NCBI GenBank assembly: GCA_934047225.1
Contig: OW204011.1
Location: forward strand, 16,566,339-16,630,338
DNA: 64,000 nt
Direction: 5' to 3'
Source of the DNA: Ypsolopha sequella
Taxonomy: Eukaryota; Arthropoda; Insecta; Lepidoptera; Ypsolophidae
Each line of letters starts with the position of its first letter. The first letter of the stretch is position 1. The notes under the pieces were generated by a model. The model was given only the letters and a program-made list of their open reading frames with translations. It did not search any database and was not told the DNA's origin. The position numbers were made by a program, and so were the translations under genes. Positions 22,948 to 32,286 of this stretch are shown one piece after another.

Positions 22948-25900
22948 TTCTCCCCCCGGCGCAGAGCTAACGCAGCCCTCTCTATCCACTGGGAGGACAG
23001 CGAGCCTTGTGGTTGGTCTCCACAGAATGCCTCCTCTTGTCTGGATTTCAGCGCTCCTCACGCCTCCATCTGGTCCGGGCAGGGTACGGCTCACGATCCC
23101 TCGTGGCCAGGTGTTTCGTGGTAGTGTGGGGTCGACTACTACCACGAGATCTCCTACTTGAAGGGGCCGCTTTCCATGTGAGGAACTTCCTCGGGGCACG
23201 AGAGTAGGCAGATACTCGCGCACCCATCTTGCCCAGAATTGGTCCGCCAGTCCTTGAGCTGCTTTCCAGGTGCGTCGGTCAGCTGGTTGGCAAGGGCCCG
23301 TCATGGGTAGGCCTGTTGACGTCCCAATCAAAAAATGGTTCGGCGTGATGGCCTCTGGATCGCCTGGGTCCACGGAGACATGCGTGAGGGGTCGTCCGTT
23401 GATGGAGTGCTCAGCTTCGGTAAGCAAGGTGGCGAGGACTTCCTCCTTGGGGTGCTGTTCTGTTAGCACCACCCGAAGAGCTGTCTTCACCGATCGCACC
23501 AACCGCTCCCAGGCGCCACCTTGGTTTGGGGCTCCAGGGGGAATGAACCTCCAGTCCATCCGGTAGGTGAGGCCGTAGTTCCGCAGTACTGGAGCCCACT
23601 CGGTGTAAGCTGCTCGAAGCTTGGCGTCAGCGCCCCTGAAGTTGGTGCCGTTGTCGCTGTACATCAGCTTGGGCCATCCTCGGCGGGCGGCCATACGCCG
23701 CAGCGCCATGATGGCCGAGTCGGTCGTCAGGCTGCTCACTAGCTCGAGGTGGACAGCGCGAGTGCTCAGGCAGGTGAAGAGGGCGCCCCACCTCTTCTCG
23801 TGACGGCGGCCGATAGTCACTGTCATCGGGCCGAAGTAATCGACACCGCAGTTGGTGAAGGGGCGGCAGTGGGCGTCGAGGCGGGCCAGTGGAAGATCGC
23901 CCGTGACGGGCACTTGCGGCGTGGCTCGCCTCACTCGGCAGAGGGCGCAGGTCTGGGCCGTGGTGCGCACCGTAGGCCGAAGGCGAAGAACCCAGAAGCG
24001 CTGTCTTAGGTCGTTCACCACGCGCTCGTTGTTGGCGTGGCCGGCGGCTGTGTGCTCCCTCAGCACGAGGAGCTTCGTGAATGGATGGCGGCCGTCTATA
24101 ATGACCGGCCGCTTGGTGCTGGCAGGCACGTTGGCTGCTCCGATGCGCCCTCGCACGCAGAGAAGGCCGTCCTCAATGACCGGATCCAGGTTGTGTAGTC
24201 GGCTGGACCGGGAGATGGGCTGGCCTGCGTTCAGGCAGGCGATCTCAGCAGCGAAGTCATCGCGCTGAGCGCGGGCGAGCCATAGGTGCTCAGCCCGCTC
24301 AAGGTGCCGTGCCTCCATGTTGCCGGCCTGGCGCCGGCACTTGTCAGCGAATAGGAGGACCGCTGCCGTTGCTCGTATCAGCCGCTCGTAGGAAGAGAAG
24401 CGGCTGATGTCCGGAAGAGGTGACCGTGGCTCAAGGCTGGGAGCCACGGTGGTGACCAGGACGTCCTCGCTCTGCTCTGGAAGGCTGTCAGCCGGTACTG
24501 CAGGCCATCGGTCTTCTTCTTCTTTGAGGAAAGCAGGCCCCGTGAACCAGCGGTCGGTTGGCTGGCCCGGCGTGCAGACCGGTCTGGTTGCGTCGTCTGC
24601 CACGTTCAGGTGAGTTGGGACCCACCGCCATTGTTGGCGGTTGGTCAGCTCGGCGATCTCCCCGAGGCGGTGTGCCACAAAGGGAGAGAAGCGGCGCGCA
24701 TCATCCTCGATCCAGTGCAGTGCCGTACGGGAGTCTGTCCAGTAGATGGTTTTCTCGGGCACCCATCGGTGCTCTCTGAGGATGAGGTCGGCGAGGCGGG
24801 CTCCAATGAGTGCCGCCTGCAACTCGAGACGAGGGATGCTCAGCGCTCGTCGGGGCGCCACCTTAGACTTGGCAGCTGCCAGGGTGACAGCCACAGTCCC
24901 GTCTGTGTGCTGGATCCTCCAGTAGGCTGCTGCTGCGAAGGCGTGTCCTGAGGCATTGCAGAACACGTGGAGCTGCCGGCTCCCCTCCTCCAGATCGTAG
25001 CACCGGGGAAGGCGCAGCAGGCGGACGTCGGCCAGTCCTTGCAGCCAGCCGGAGAATCGCTCGGCTTCGTCAGGGGGCAGGGTGTCGTCCCACCCAAGCT
25101 GCAGGCGCCACAGGTCTTGCAGCAGGATTTTGGCCGCTACCGTGTAGTGGCTTAGAAGCCCCAGCGGGTCATAAATGGACATGACCACGCTTAGGGTTTC
25201 TCTTTTCGTGGGGGCGCGTGCTTGCGCCAGGACGTCTGTGGGGACTCGGTTCATGGTGGCACCGAATCCCAGAGTGTCCTCTTCCGCGTTCCAGAGAAGT
25301 CCCAGGGTCCTCTGGTCTTCGTGCTTGCCCCCGAGTTCCGTAGGGGCTCGGGCTCGGAGTGTGGCAGGAACATCTGCCAGGGCTCGTTCGGAGTTGGCGT
25401 TCCAGCTGCGCAGCTTGAAGCTGGCTTGAGTGTGGACAGCGTTCACCTCGCTGATTGTCTGCCGGGCTTCGTCCTCTGTGAAGAAGCTCTCCACAAGGTC
25501 GTCCATGTAGTGGCTCTCGGTGATGGCACGCAACGCGTTAGGGTGCGTGCGTGCGTGCAGCTGTGCGTTGTGGTTTCGCACGCTGTGTGCCAGGAACGGT
25601 GAACTGGATGCTCCGAAGATCATCGAAGTCATCACGTACTGGGATGGCGGGTGCGTGCGGTCGGCGCCTCGCCATAGGAACATCTGCGCTGGCTGGTCCT
25701 CCTTGCGGATCTTCACCTGGAGGAACATCTCTTGGATGTCGGCGGTGACAGCCACTGGTCTCTCCCGGAATCGAAAGAGGATGCCTGGCAGAGATTTCAG
25801 CAGGTCTGGCCCCTCCAGCAGCTGGCTGTTGAGGCTCACCCCTTGGGAGACGGCTGCTGCGTCGAAGACCAGGCGCACTTTGCCGGGTTTGTTTGGATTC

Positions 25901-28900
25901 CTCACGGCAAAGTGTGGCAGGAACCATTGAAGCGGGCTGTTGCTCTCGCTTCCATCTGCTGGTCGTGCGTAGCCCTTACTGAGCAGGTTGGAGATCTGCT
26001 GCGAGTATTCCAAGCTGAAGCTCGGGTCCCGGTCCATCTTCCGCTCGATGCCACGCAGTCTAGTGACGGCGTGAGCGTGGTTGGACGGCAGTACGACGTC
26101 ATCAGTCTTCCAGGGGAGGCCAACTTCATAGTGGTTGTCGACGTGGCGGACGGTGCGTTGAAAGGTCGCTACCGCCCGTTGGTCCTCTTCTCTGACCTTA
26201 ATGGCCAGTGAGACACCCAGTGCGTCAACGGAGAAGTGGTGACGTACCAAGTTGTCCAGCCGGTCGTCTGGAGACTGCTCCAGGGTCGTGGGGTAGATGA
26301 CGGGATGCTCGGGCGCAGATATGTGCAGCACCGCTGCGTCGGAGTCCTCCCGTGTCAGAAGGCGTGGCAGGGTCCCGTAGATGACCCAGCCCAGGCAGGT
26401 GAGTGAGGCGGCGGGCTCGTGAGTTTGGCCCTGCCGCAGCCGGCGTGACACCATCAGGTGCCAGTTGTCTGCACCAACCAGGATGCGCGGTGTTGCCGTC
26501 GCGTAGCAGGCCCGATGGAGGCCACGCAGGTGTGGGTACTGCGTGACATCTCTGGGCACTGCCTGGCTGCGCAGGTTCATTCTGCCCATGGTGCGTGCGG
26601 AGATGGTGTGGACGTCGGCTTCATCTCGGCCTCTGATGCAGAGGCTGATGCGGCGGCTGTCCGGCTGCTTGCAGACAGCGTTGACTCCTCTTATGTTGAG
26701 AGGGTCTGCGGGTCCATCGGCGCCGATCTGGCGCGCCAGGTCTTCGTCGACGAGGGTAATGGTAGACCCCTCGTCAAGAATAGCGTGTGTGTTCACGGTC
26801 CCGGTGGGTCCAGTGATGGTGACGGGGCACACCTTCAGCAGCACGCTGCGGGCCGTGTTCGGCGCGCAGATGGAGAGCACGGCCTCAGAGCTGGCCGTGG
26901 GCGCTGGTGAGGCAGGTGGTGCCGGTTGGAGAGCCGCAGTGGGGGCTCCCCCCGTAGCAGTTGCTGGGTTGGCGGCCTGCACGTCAGAGTGCAGCAGCGT
27001 GTTGTGTGGGCGTGTGCAGCCGTTGATGCTGCAGGGTCTCGCCTTGCACCGGTCCCTGCGATGCTTGCTCACCAGACATCGGAAGCAGGTGTTGGACGAG
27101 CGTGCCCACTCCCAGCGGGCGTCGACAGTCATACCGCGCAGCTTGCGGCATGACGTGGTTCGGTGCTCAGCGCCACAGCAGAGGCACGGCGGCGTCGCCG
27201 TTGTCTCTGTCTCGGCTGCTGTGTAGGCAGCGGACTCCCGCCGTCGCTCAGGTCGGCGTGCCGGTGCTGGTGCGGGCGTCTTCGGTGGGGCCTTTGTTGC
27301 GGGTGCGGGCGCTGCCGTAAACATATACCGCAGCGCTCGGTCGGCCTCACGCATCAGGAAGCGGGACAGCAGCTCAAACTCCGACGCGCTGGGGTCGGCG
27401 TGGTCGTGAGCGTAGTCACACCAGCGTGACTTGAGGTGTGGGCTCAGTTTGTCCAGCGTCTCCCGTGCCAGCATTGGGGTGTGGATGTACCCCTTGCGGT
27501 CCACATTCTTCAGGATGCACAAGATGTTGTACACCCTTACAGCGAACGTGTTGAGCTCCGATGCGGCTGGGCCCGGTCGAGGCAGGCGACGCAGGTCGTC
27601 CAAGGCTCGGTCCACGATGACCTCGGTGCGGCCGAAGCATTGCTCCAATGTCCGCATGATGCTCTCGGGGTCGGTGGTTGAGTGGAGCTGGCCGACGACA
27701 GCTTCCCGGGCGTCGCCCTTCAGGCAGTTGCGCAGGCGCGCCATGTTCTCAATGGGCGAGAAGTGATACAGCTGCGTCGACTCCCGCATAGCTGCCTTGA
27801 ATGGCAGCCACTCAGTTGGTGCACCGGTGAATGCTGGTAGGTCCGATGACTGGCGCGGGGGTGCTCGGCCACGGGACATTCTCTCCAGTGCCTCCACCAA
27901 GCGGTCGATGCCTTGACCGCGCTGGGAAGGCGTCGTAGAGCGGCGTCGTCGCTCCGCCGGTGGTGGCGAAGGTGACTGCCGGTGGCGGTGCTCCGTGGGA
28001 GACCGCAGGTGGCGGTCCTCTGCTTGGAGTGGAGCAGCCAGTGGAGCCGGGGGCCGGTGCTCATGATAGAGCGCTGGCGGGCGGCGATTGGCTGTGGCCT
28101 CGTCAGTGAGGCGGGGCACGACGGTTGGCGAGGTGTGGTGCCGGCGCTCACCATAGAGCGCTGGTGTGAAGCTGTCGGCCGCGGGGCGTTGCTCAATGGT
28201 CGGTGGAGCATGGAGCTGGCGCTCATCGTAGAGCGCTGGCGGGCGGCGATCAGCTGCGGCTTCATCGTCGAACCGTGTGCGGCGGCTAGTCACTGGTAAC
28301 CGGGGCTGGTGGGGAGTCTCTGTGAAAGCCAGGGTCGTTGGTCTGGCTGTCGATGTGGATGGCAGCGCAACGTTGAGGTGTGCTGCGTTCTGCACCATCC
28401 ATCTGTCGACCCGTGCGTCATCGTGCACAGAGTCGGCGTCGTGCATGGATTCCTCGGCTTCGAGCGCCACGGCGTTGAATGCCAGCGTGCGCTGAATTAG
28501 CCTTTGTTGGAGCTGCAGGTCCTGGCGCTGAAGCTCGATAAGCTGAGCCTCCGCCTCGTGCTGCTCCTTCAGGATGCGGGCTCTCGTACTCGCCGTTGTT
28601 CGGTGAGAGCGCTCTGAGCGCACAGGTGAGTGCGCGCGTCGGTCGGCAGCGCGGACGTCTCCCCCCGTAGAGATGGCTGGTAGCTGCATCCCGTAGGTGG
28701 TCGTCGGGGCTGATGGCGACCGTGGCGGCTCGTGAAAGACCAAGCCACGGTAGGCGGGGTGCACCGGGAGCGCTGCGGTGGCAGCACGCTGTGCGTCCAG
28801 GGCTGCGGCGGCGGCAGCGCTTCGAAGCGTCAGGGCAGCATCCAGTACTGCGCACCCCAGCGGGGTATCGGGCTGCGTTGCTGCGGCCTCTTGCAGCGAT

Positions 28901-29259
28901 GCGGCAGCGTCCAGTATTGCAGAACACTGGGACGTAGCGGGCCGTAGTGCAGCGGCGCTCTGCAGCGCTAAAGCAGCGTCTAGCGCTGCGGAGTGCAGCG
29001 GTGATGCAGGATGAAGCGCGGCAGCGTCACGCAGTGATGCAGCGGTCCCCAGCACTGCATGGGACAGCGGTGATGCGGACGGCGGTGCGGCGTGCGGCGA
29101 GGCAGCGTGCAGTACTGCGGCGTGTAGCGCTGCGGCGTGCACCGATGCGGCGTGCACCGATGTTGCTGGCTGCGCTGTTGCCTGCTGTGCTGCGGCTTGC
29201 TCCGCTGTGGCTTGCTCCTCCGTGGTGCGGTCTCCGCTCTGGGACCGGGTGGTCACCAT
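22927..29259 (-). CDS. gag-pol: BEL-2 Gag-Pol polyprotein
   Basis: 2110 codons, open throughout. The start at 29259 is ATG in good context (MVTTRSQ, shared with BEL-1). The open frame upstream to 29418 is a repeat and has no ATG. An Ala-rich N-terminal region is followed by the Gag domain near residue 474 (LPAFTGAPTEWLPF), zinc knuckles (CLCCG, CFRCLVSKHRRDRC), a protease motif (ILDEGSTITLVDE), reverse transcriptase with YMDD at about 1251, RNase H near 1435, integrase with GVDYFGP at about 1807, and a DUF5641-like end. RNase H has CNASG where BEL-1 has CDASE: the first catalytic Asp is Asn (codon 24955-24957). The frame is intact but RNase H is probably disabled. The stop lies in the 3' LTR. 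Confidence 0.92.
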   Translation of the reverse strand: MVTTRSQSGDRTTEEQATAEQAAAQQATAQPATSVHAASVHAAALHAAVLHAASPHAAPPSASPLSHAVLGTAASLRDAAALHPASPLHSAALDAALALQSAAALRPATSQCSAILDAAASLQEAAATQPDTPLGCAVLDAALTLRSAAAAAALDAQRAATAALPVHPAYRGLVFHEPPRSPSAPTTTYGMQLPAISTGGDVRAADRRAHSPVRSERSHRTTASTRARILKEQHEAEAQLIELQRQDLQLQQRLIQRTLAFNAVALEAEESMHDADSVHDDARVDRWMVQNAAHLNVALPSTSTARPTTLAFTETPHQPRLPVTSRRTRFDDEAAADRRPPALYDERQLHAPPTIEQRPAADSFTPALYGERRHHTSPTVVPRLTDEATANRRPPALYHEHRPPAPLAAPLQAEDRHLRSPTEHRHRQSPSPPPAERRRRSTTPSQRGQGIDRLVEALERMSRGRAPPRQSSDLPAFTGAPTEWLPFKAAMRESTQLYHFSPIENMARLRNCLKGDAREAVVGQLHSTTDPESIMRTLEQCFGRTEVIVDRALDDLRRLPRPGPAASELNTFAVRVYNILCILKNVDRKGYIHTPMLARETLDKLSPHLKSRWCDYAHDHADPSASEFELLSRFLMREADRALRYMFTAAPAPATKAPPKTPAPAPARRPERRRESAAYTAAETETTATPPCLCCGAEHRTTSCRKLRGMTVDARWEWARSSNTCFRCLVSKHRRDRCKARPCSINGCTRPHNTLLHSDVQAANPATATGGAPTAALQPAPPASPAPTASSEAVLSICAPNTARSVLLKVCPVTITGPTGTVNTHAILDEGSTITLVDEDLARQIGADGPADPLNIRGVNAVCKQPDSRRISLCIRGRDEADVHTISARTMGRMNLRSQAVPRDVTQYPHLRGLHRACYATATPRILVGADNWHLMVSRRLRQGQTHEPAASLTCLGWVIYGTLPRLLTREDSDAAVLHISAPEHPVIYPTTLEQSPDDRLDNLVRHHFSVDALGVSLAIKVREEDQRAVATFQRTVRHVDNHYEVGLPWKTDDVVLPSNHAHAVTRLRGIERKMDRDPSFSLEYSQQISNLLSKGYARPADGSESNSPLQWFLPHFAVRNPNKPGKVRLVFDAAAVSQGVSLNSQLLEGPDLLKSLPGILFRFRERPVAVTADIQEMFLQVKIRKEDQPAQMFLWRGADRTHPPSQYVMTSMIFGASSSPFLAHSVRNHNAQLHARTHPNALRAITESHYMDDLVESFFTEDEARQTISEVNAVHTQASFKLRSWNANSERALADVPATLRARAPTELGGKHEDQRTLGLLWNAEEDTLGFGATMNRVPTDVLAQARAPTKRETLSVVMSIYDPLGLLSHYTVAAKILLQDLWRLQLGWDDTLPPDEAERFSGWLQGLADVRLLRLPRCYDLEEGSRQLHVFCNASGHAFAAAAYWRIQHTDGTVAVTLAAAKSKVAPRRALSIPRLELQAALIGARLADLILREHRWVPEKTIYWTDSRTALHWIEDDARRFSPFVAHRLGEIAELTNRQQWRWVPTHLNVADDATRPVCTPGQPTDRWFTGPAFLKEEEDRWPAVPADSLPEQSEDVLVTTVAPSLEPRSPLPDISRFSSYERLIRATAAVLLFADKCRRQAGNMEARHLERAEHLWLARAQRDDFAAEIACLNAGQPISRSSRLHNLDPVIEDGLLCVRGRIGAANVPASTKRPVIIDGRHPFTKLLVLREHTAAGHANNERVVNDLRQRFWVLRLRPTVRTTAQTCALCRVRRATPQVPVTGDLPLARLDAHCRPFTNCGVDYFGPMTVTIGRRHEKRWGALFTCLSTRAVHLELVSSLTTDSAIMALRRMAARRGWPKLMYSDNGTNFRGADAKLRAAYTEWAPVLRNYGLTYRMDWRFIPPGAPNQGGAWERLVRSVKTALRVVLTEQHPKEEVLATLLTEAEHSINGRPLTHVSVDPGDPEAITPNHFLIGTSTGLPMTGPCQPADRRTWKAAQGLADQFWARWVREYLPTLVPRGSSSHGKRPLQVGDLVVVVDPTLPRNTWPRGIVSRTLPGPDGGVRSAEIQTRGGILWRPTTRLAVLPVDREGCVSSAPGGECCGQQA

Positions 29260-29274
29260 GGCTGTGCTGGCTGG

Positions 29275-29390
29275 CAGCTGGCGGCTGGCGGCTGGCGGCT
29301 GGCGGCTGGCGGCTGGCGGCTGGCGGCTGGCGGCTGGCGGCTGGCGGCTGGCGGCTGGCGGCTGGCGGCTGGCGGCTGGCTGCTGGCTGC
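29275..29390 (-). repeat. 7-bp tandem repeat in BEL-2 leader
   Basis: About 15 perfect or near-perfect units of GGCGGCT (plus strand) lie between the primer site and the ATG of BEL-2. Because 7 is not a multiple of 3, three units read as a PAASRQP heptapeptide, and all frames are free of stops. This explains long open frames on both strands here without implying a protein. Confidence 0.8.
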
Positions 29391-29444
29391 TGGCTCCTGG
29401 GTGGTCCGTGGGCAGCAAGGCGTCCTGAAGGTCGATTTTGCTGC

Positions 29445-29463
29445 GATCCGTCTCGAAGGTCCA
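29445..29463 (-). other. BEL-2 primer-binding site (tRNA-Tyr-like)
   Basis: On the minus strand TGGACCTTCGAGACGGATC starts three bases after the 5' LTR. It matches the BEL-1 site except at two positions. Confidence 0.6.
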
Positions 29464-29466
29464 AAT

Positions 29467-29810
29467 TGTTGAGGTCAGGATCCGAAGTGGACTGTATTAA
29501 AACCCAGTATTCAAACTTCAAATCTTTATTAAGTGAAACGATAGTAGAAGTGAAGTGAACAAGTAAACTGAAGTGAATTGGAGTGAATGAATTTTACAAA
29601 ATAGGGCCTTATATTTATGGCACAAAACTACTCTTGTGTGTAGTGCTTGTAGGCGCGATGTCTAAGGAGCGCGGAGAGGTGAGACCAGAGGAAGGACGCC
29701 TGAGGTAGGCCAGCCTGGACGCGAGTCAACATGTTGTCTTCTTGCTCTAACTCGTCGCTCCGTCCCTCGGTCCGCTGGCCAGCTTCCTTTCAGGCTTGTT
29801 GTCCGCAACA
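29467..29810 (-). repeat. BEL-2 5' LTR
   Basis: 344 bp; on the plus strand it starts TGTTGAGGTCAGG and ends GTCCGCAACA. Apparently identical to its partner at 22604-22947. Confidence 0.92.
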
Positions 29811-30035
29811 ATTAAGGTGGGTATTATTAAAAAAAAAGAGTGAAGATGGCGCTCCTTCTCGTGTTGCTGACGTGTACTGATCTAACGGAGTGAAATAAAT
29901 GTTCTTACTGTGGTCGAAATATAAATAGTTTACGTGTAACACCCTATTAAAGTTTACAAAAGGCTGTTAAGAAATGTGTCCCTTGCTATCAAGATTAATT
30001 TATAACACTTTGCTTCCGAGAAATGTGACAGATGG

Positions 30036-30345
30036 ATGACAGTAATAGTCCCGGCTGGGTCCTGCGTGACAGAAATTGATGTTGTGTTTCGGGAGTCCTA
30101 CGTGACAGTAATAGTCCCGGCTGGGTCCTGCGTGACAGAAATTGATGTTGTGTTTCGGGAGTCCTACGTGACAGTAATAGTCCCGGCTGGGTCCTGCGTG
30201 ACAGAAATTGATGTTGTGTTTCGGGAGTCCTACGTGACAGTAATAGTCCCGGCTGGGTCCTGCGTGACAGAAATTGATGTTGTGTTTCGGGAGTCCTACG
30301 TGACAGTAATAGTCCCGGCTGGGTCCTGCGTGACAGAAATGGATG
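30036..30345 (+). repeat. 66-bp tandem repeat inside the small LTR element
   Basis: Four full units and a fifth partial one of a 66-bp sequence containing GTCCCGGCTGGGTCCTGCGT and TTTCGGGAGTCCTACGTGAC. The unit is 22 codons long, so both strands stay open. Decayed units continue to about 30470 (CCCAGCTAAGTCC, CCCGGCTGAGTCC). No known protein resemblance. The rest of the internal region, 30471-30801, shows nothing. Confidence 0.85.
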
Positions 30346-30801
30346 TTCGTGATTTGGGCGTCTTGTGCCGCACAAGTTGTGCGATGATGACAGTCCCAGC
30401 TAAGTCCTATGGGACAGTTATAAATCGGGAGTCCTGTGTGACGATGAAGGTCCCGGCTGAGTCCTGTTGAATATTAATGTGAACAACTAGGTATGTGTGA
30501 TACAGCAGTACTGTCAGATTATAGATTATATTAAGCAATTTAAGATATAAAATGTAATTTATTTTGAGGAAGTAACAGAACACATTATTTTTCTTACTGT
30601 GATGAGCAATTGTGATAATAACAGAAAAACGTTTGTAGAATCTTGGCTTTTCAATATGTATTATGGCGAAACCGTTATGTATATGTTGTATTACTTATTG
30701 CATTATTTTTTATTGTTTACTATTTGAATGTTGTACTAATTAACTTGTTTTGTATACGACAGCTTACGCGAGGACGCGCTGTATTGTCAGAATTGGCCGA
30801 A

Positions 30802-31014
30802 TGTTAGATTGGGCTATAATTCACATGAAATTTGCGCGGTAGAATAATCTTTCGGTATGCATACTCGATTAAGGTGGGTATTATTAAAAAAAAGAGTGAA
30901 GATGGCGCTCCTTCTCGTGTTGCTGACGTGTACTGATCTAACGGAGTGAAATAAATGTTCTTACTGTGGTCGAAATATAAATAGTTTACGTGTAACACCC
31001 TATTAAAGTTTACA
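30802..31014. repeat. Intact right LTR of the small LTR element
   Basis: 213 bp, TGTTAGATTGGG to AAAGTTTACA. Apart from one base in an A-run it matches the split left LTR, which shows the pre-insertion state of the BEL-2 target. TATAAATAG and AATAAAT words occur within. Confidence 0.85.
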
Positions 31015-31146
31015 GAAGGAACCTTTATGGTGAGACTTCGTTGTCCGTCCGTCCGAACGTCCGTATGTCACAGCCTCATAACTTTAGCACCGTTAAAGAT
31101 AAAGACATGAATTTTGGCACAAAAATAGCATGAATATTTTGAACTT

Positions 31147-31435
31147 AAATTTTTTAGATCTAAAAATTCCCTATAATTTGGTGAAATAATGATTAAAATC
31201 GCTTCAGGCGTTTGCAAGGAGTAAGAAAATTCTTGTGTTAATCATGTGAAACTTTCGATGACTTTCAATTTTTTTTGTCAAAACTTACAATAGAAAAACA
31301 GTTAAGGAAACTTAAAATTTATTTTTGACTCCATAATGCCTATCAAATATTTTTATGAAAGTTTTTGGACCACCCGTGTGGGAGGAGTAGGCCTTCAAAG
31401 ACAGGCCCAAATTGCAGCTGGCGTATCCATTCGCC
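31147..31435 (-). mobile_element. MITE family A, partial copy A3
   Basis: Reverse-oriented first half of family A, ending with the terminal GGCGTATCCATTCGCC next to TTAA at 31436-31439. It includes GAGGAGTAGGCCTTCAAAGA. The stretch 31015-31146 starts with an R1-like fragment (GTCCGTCCGTCCG) and is otherwise unassigned. Confidence 0.6.
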
Positions 31436-31439
31436 TTAA

Positions 31440-31903
31440 GGCCCTTACTATTGCCAAATGGGTACTTTCTAAAGCCTACTCCTCGTTTATGGCCAAACCA
31501 AAAATAATGAAAAAATGTATTATGAATAATCAACTCTTAGACAACATATGCAACAGTTTTCTTTTTCATACCACCAAAACTTCTACATGATTTTTTTTTA
31601 CTGAATGGTGTTTTTTGACCTCAAATTCCCTACTGCTCCTGAGTGGCTTGGCCGATTGAATTCATCTATGCTTTGATAAATAGATAAACTTTATAGCTAT
31701 AAACATAACATAAGATTATTCAATCGAGTAATCACGTCCAAGTGAAAAGTATAATTTTACCCTATTTCGCTCTTTCAAGGACGCAGCGAGCGCCGTAACA
31801 GCCACTATGCATTGCGCGCTGATATGAACGTTATTTCAATGTCGTTTCCGTTGATATTTGTAGTGACAAATATCGAGCTGCTAATTTGGCGAAGGTAATC
31901 GCC
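31440..31903 (+). mobile_element. MITE family A-related copy A4
   Basis: Abuts A3 at the shared TTAA and ends GGTAATCGCC|TTAA. The second half matches family A (CGCCGTAACAGCCACTATGC and TATTTCAATGTCGTTTCCGT). The first half has diverged, including GCCAAATGGGTACTTTCTAA, a phrase that recurs near 55185. Together with A3 it forms a head-to-head rearrangement. Confidence 0.55.
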
Positions 31904-32045
31904 TTAAGACTATCACACCATATAATCCAGACGAAGAAATCGTTACAAGTGTAAATGTAACCAAAGAAAAACAAAAGGACAAAGAATTGTGTTCTTTGTG
32001 TTACAAGAAAATTGCGTGTAATTCGTGAACCGTGACAATGTTTGG

Positions 32046-32268
32046 AAATACCCCCCACTACTTAACACGTTCATGTCACTTGAGGCGTAAAATACCCCCC
32101 ACTACTTAACACGTTCATGTCACTTGAGGCGTAAAATACCCCCCACTACTTAACACGTTCATGTCACTTGAGGCGTAAAATACCCCCCACTACTTAACAC
32201 GTTCATGTCACTTGAGGCGTAAAATACCCCCCACTACTTAACACGTTCATGTCACTTGAGGCGTAAAA
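32046..32268 (+). repeat. 44-bp tandem repeat, five units
   Basis: Five essentially identical 44-bp units with TACCCCCCACTACTTAACAC and GTTCATGTCACTTGAGGCGT. The near absence of divergence suggests recent expansion. Non-coding. Confidence 0.9.
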
Positions 32269-32286
32269 AACTGTATAGTATTTCGT

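Larger units (their letters stand above)
22604..29810 (-). mobile_element. BEL-2: BEL/Pao LTR retrotransposon
   Basis: 344-bp LTRs at 22604-22947 and 29467-29810 look identical; the 5-bp duplication ATTAA flanks them (22599-22603 and 29811-29815). The element reads on the minus strand, so the right LTR is its 5' LTR. One long frame encodes Gag-Pol. It inserted into the left LTR of the small element; the intact right LTR at 30802-31014 shows what the empty site looked like. It is much more GC-rich than its surroundings. Confidence 0.95.
22533..31014. mobile_element. Small LTR element (TRIM-like), split by BEL-2
   Basis: Two LTRs of about 213 bp begin TGTTAGATTGGGC and end AAAGTTTACA, flanked by the 4-bp duplication GAAG (22529-22532 and 31015-31018). 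The left LTR (22533-22603 plus 29816-29958) is interrupted by BEL-2; the right LTR (30802-31014) is intact. The internal part, 29959-30801, is only about 840 bp with no recognisable Gag or Pol, as in terminal-repeat retrotransposons in miniature. The 4-bp duplication points to a Gypsy-type integrase supplied in trans. I find no clear primer site, so orientation is unknown. Confidence 0.8.

Noticed and set aside
26458..28937. Many plus-strand open frames across BEL-2
   Set aside because: They are antisense shadows of the GC-rich BEL-2 polyprotein, which has few chances for stops on the other strand.
30036..30470. 145-codon repeat protein
   Set aside because: Entirely explained by the 66-bp tandem repeat; both strands are open and the decayed units show no frame preservation that I can see.
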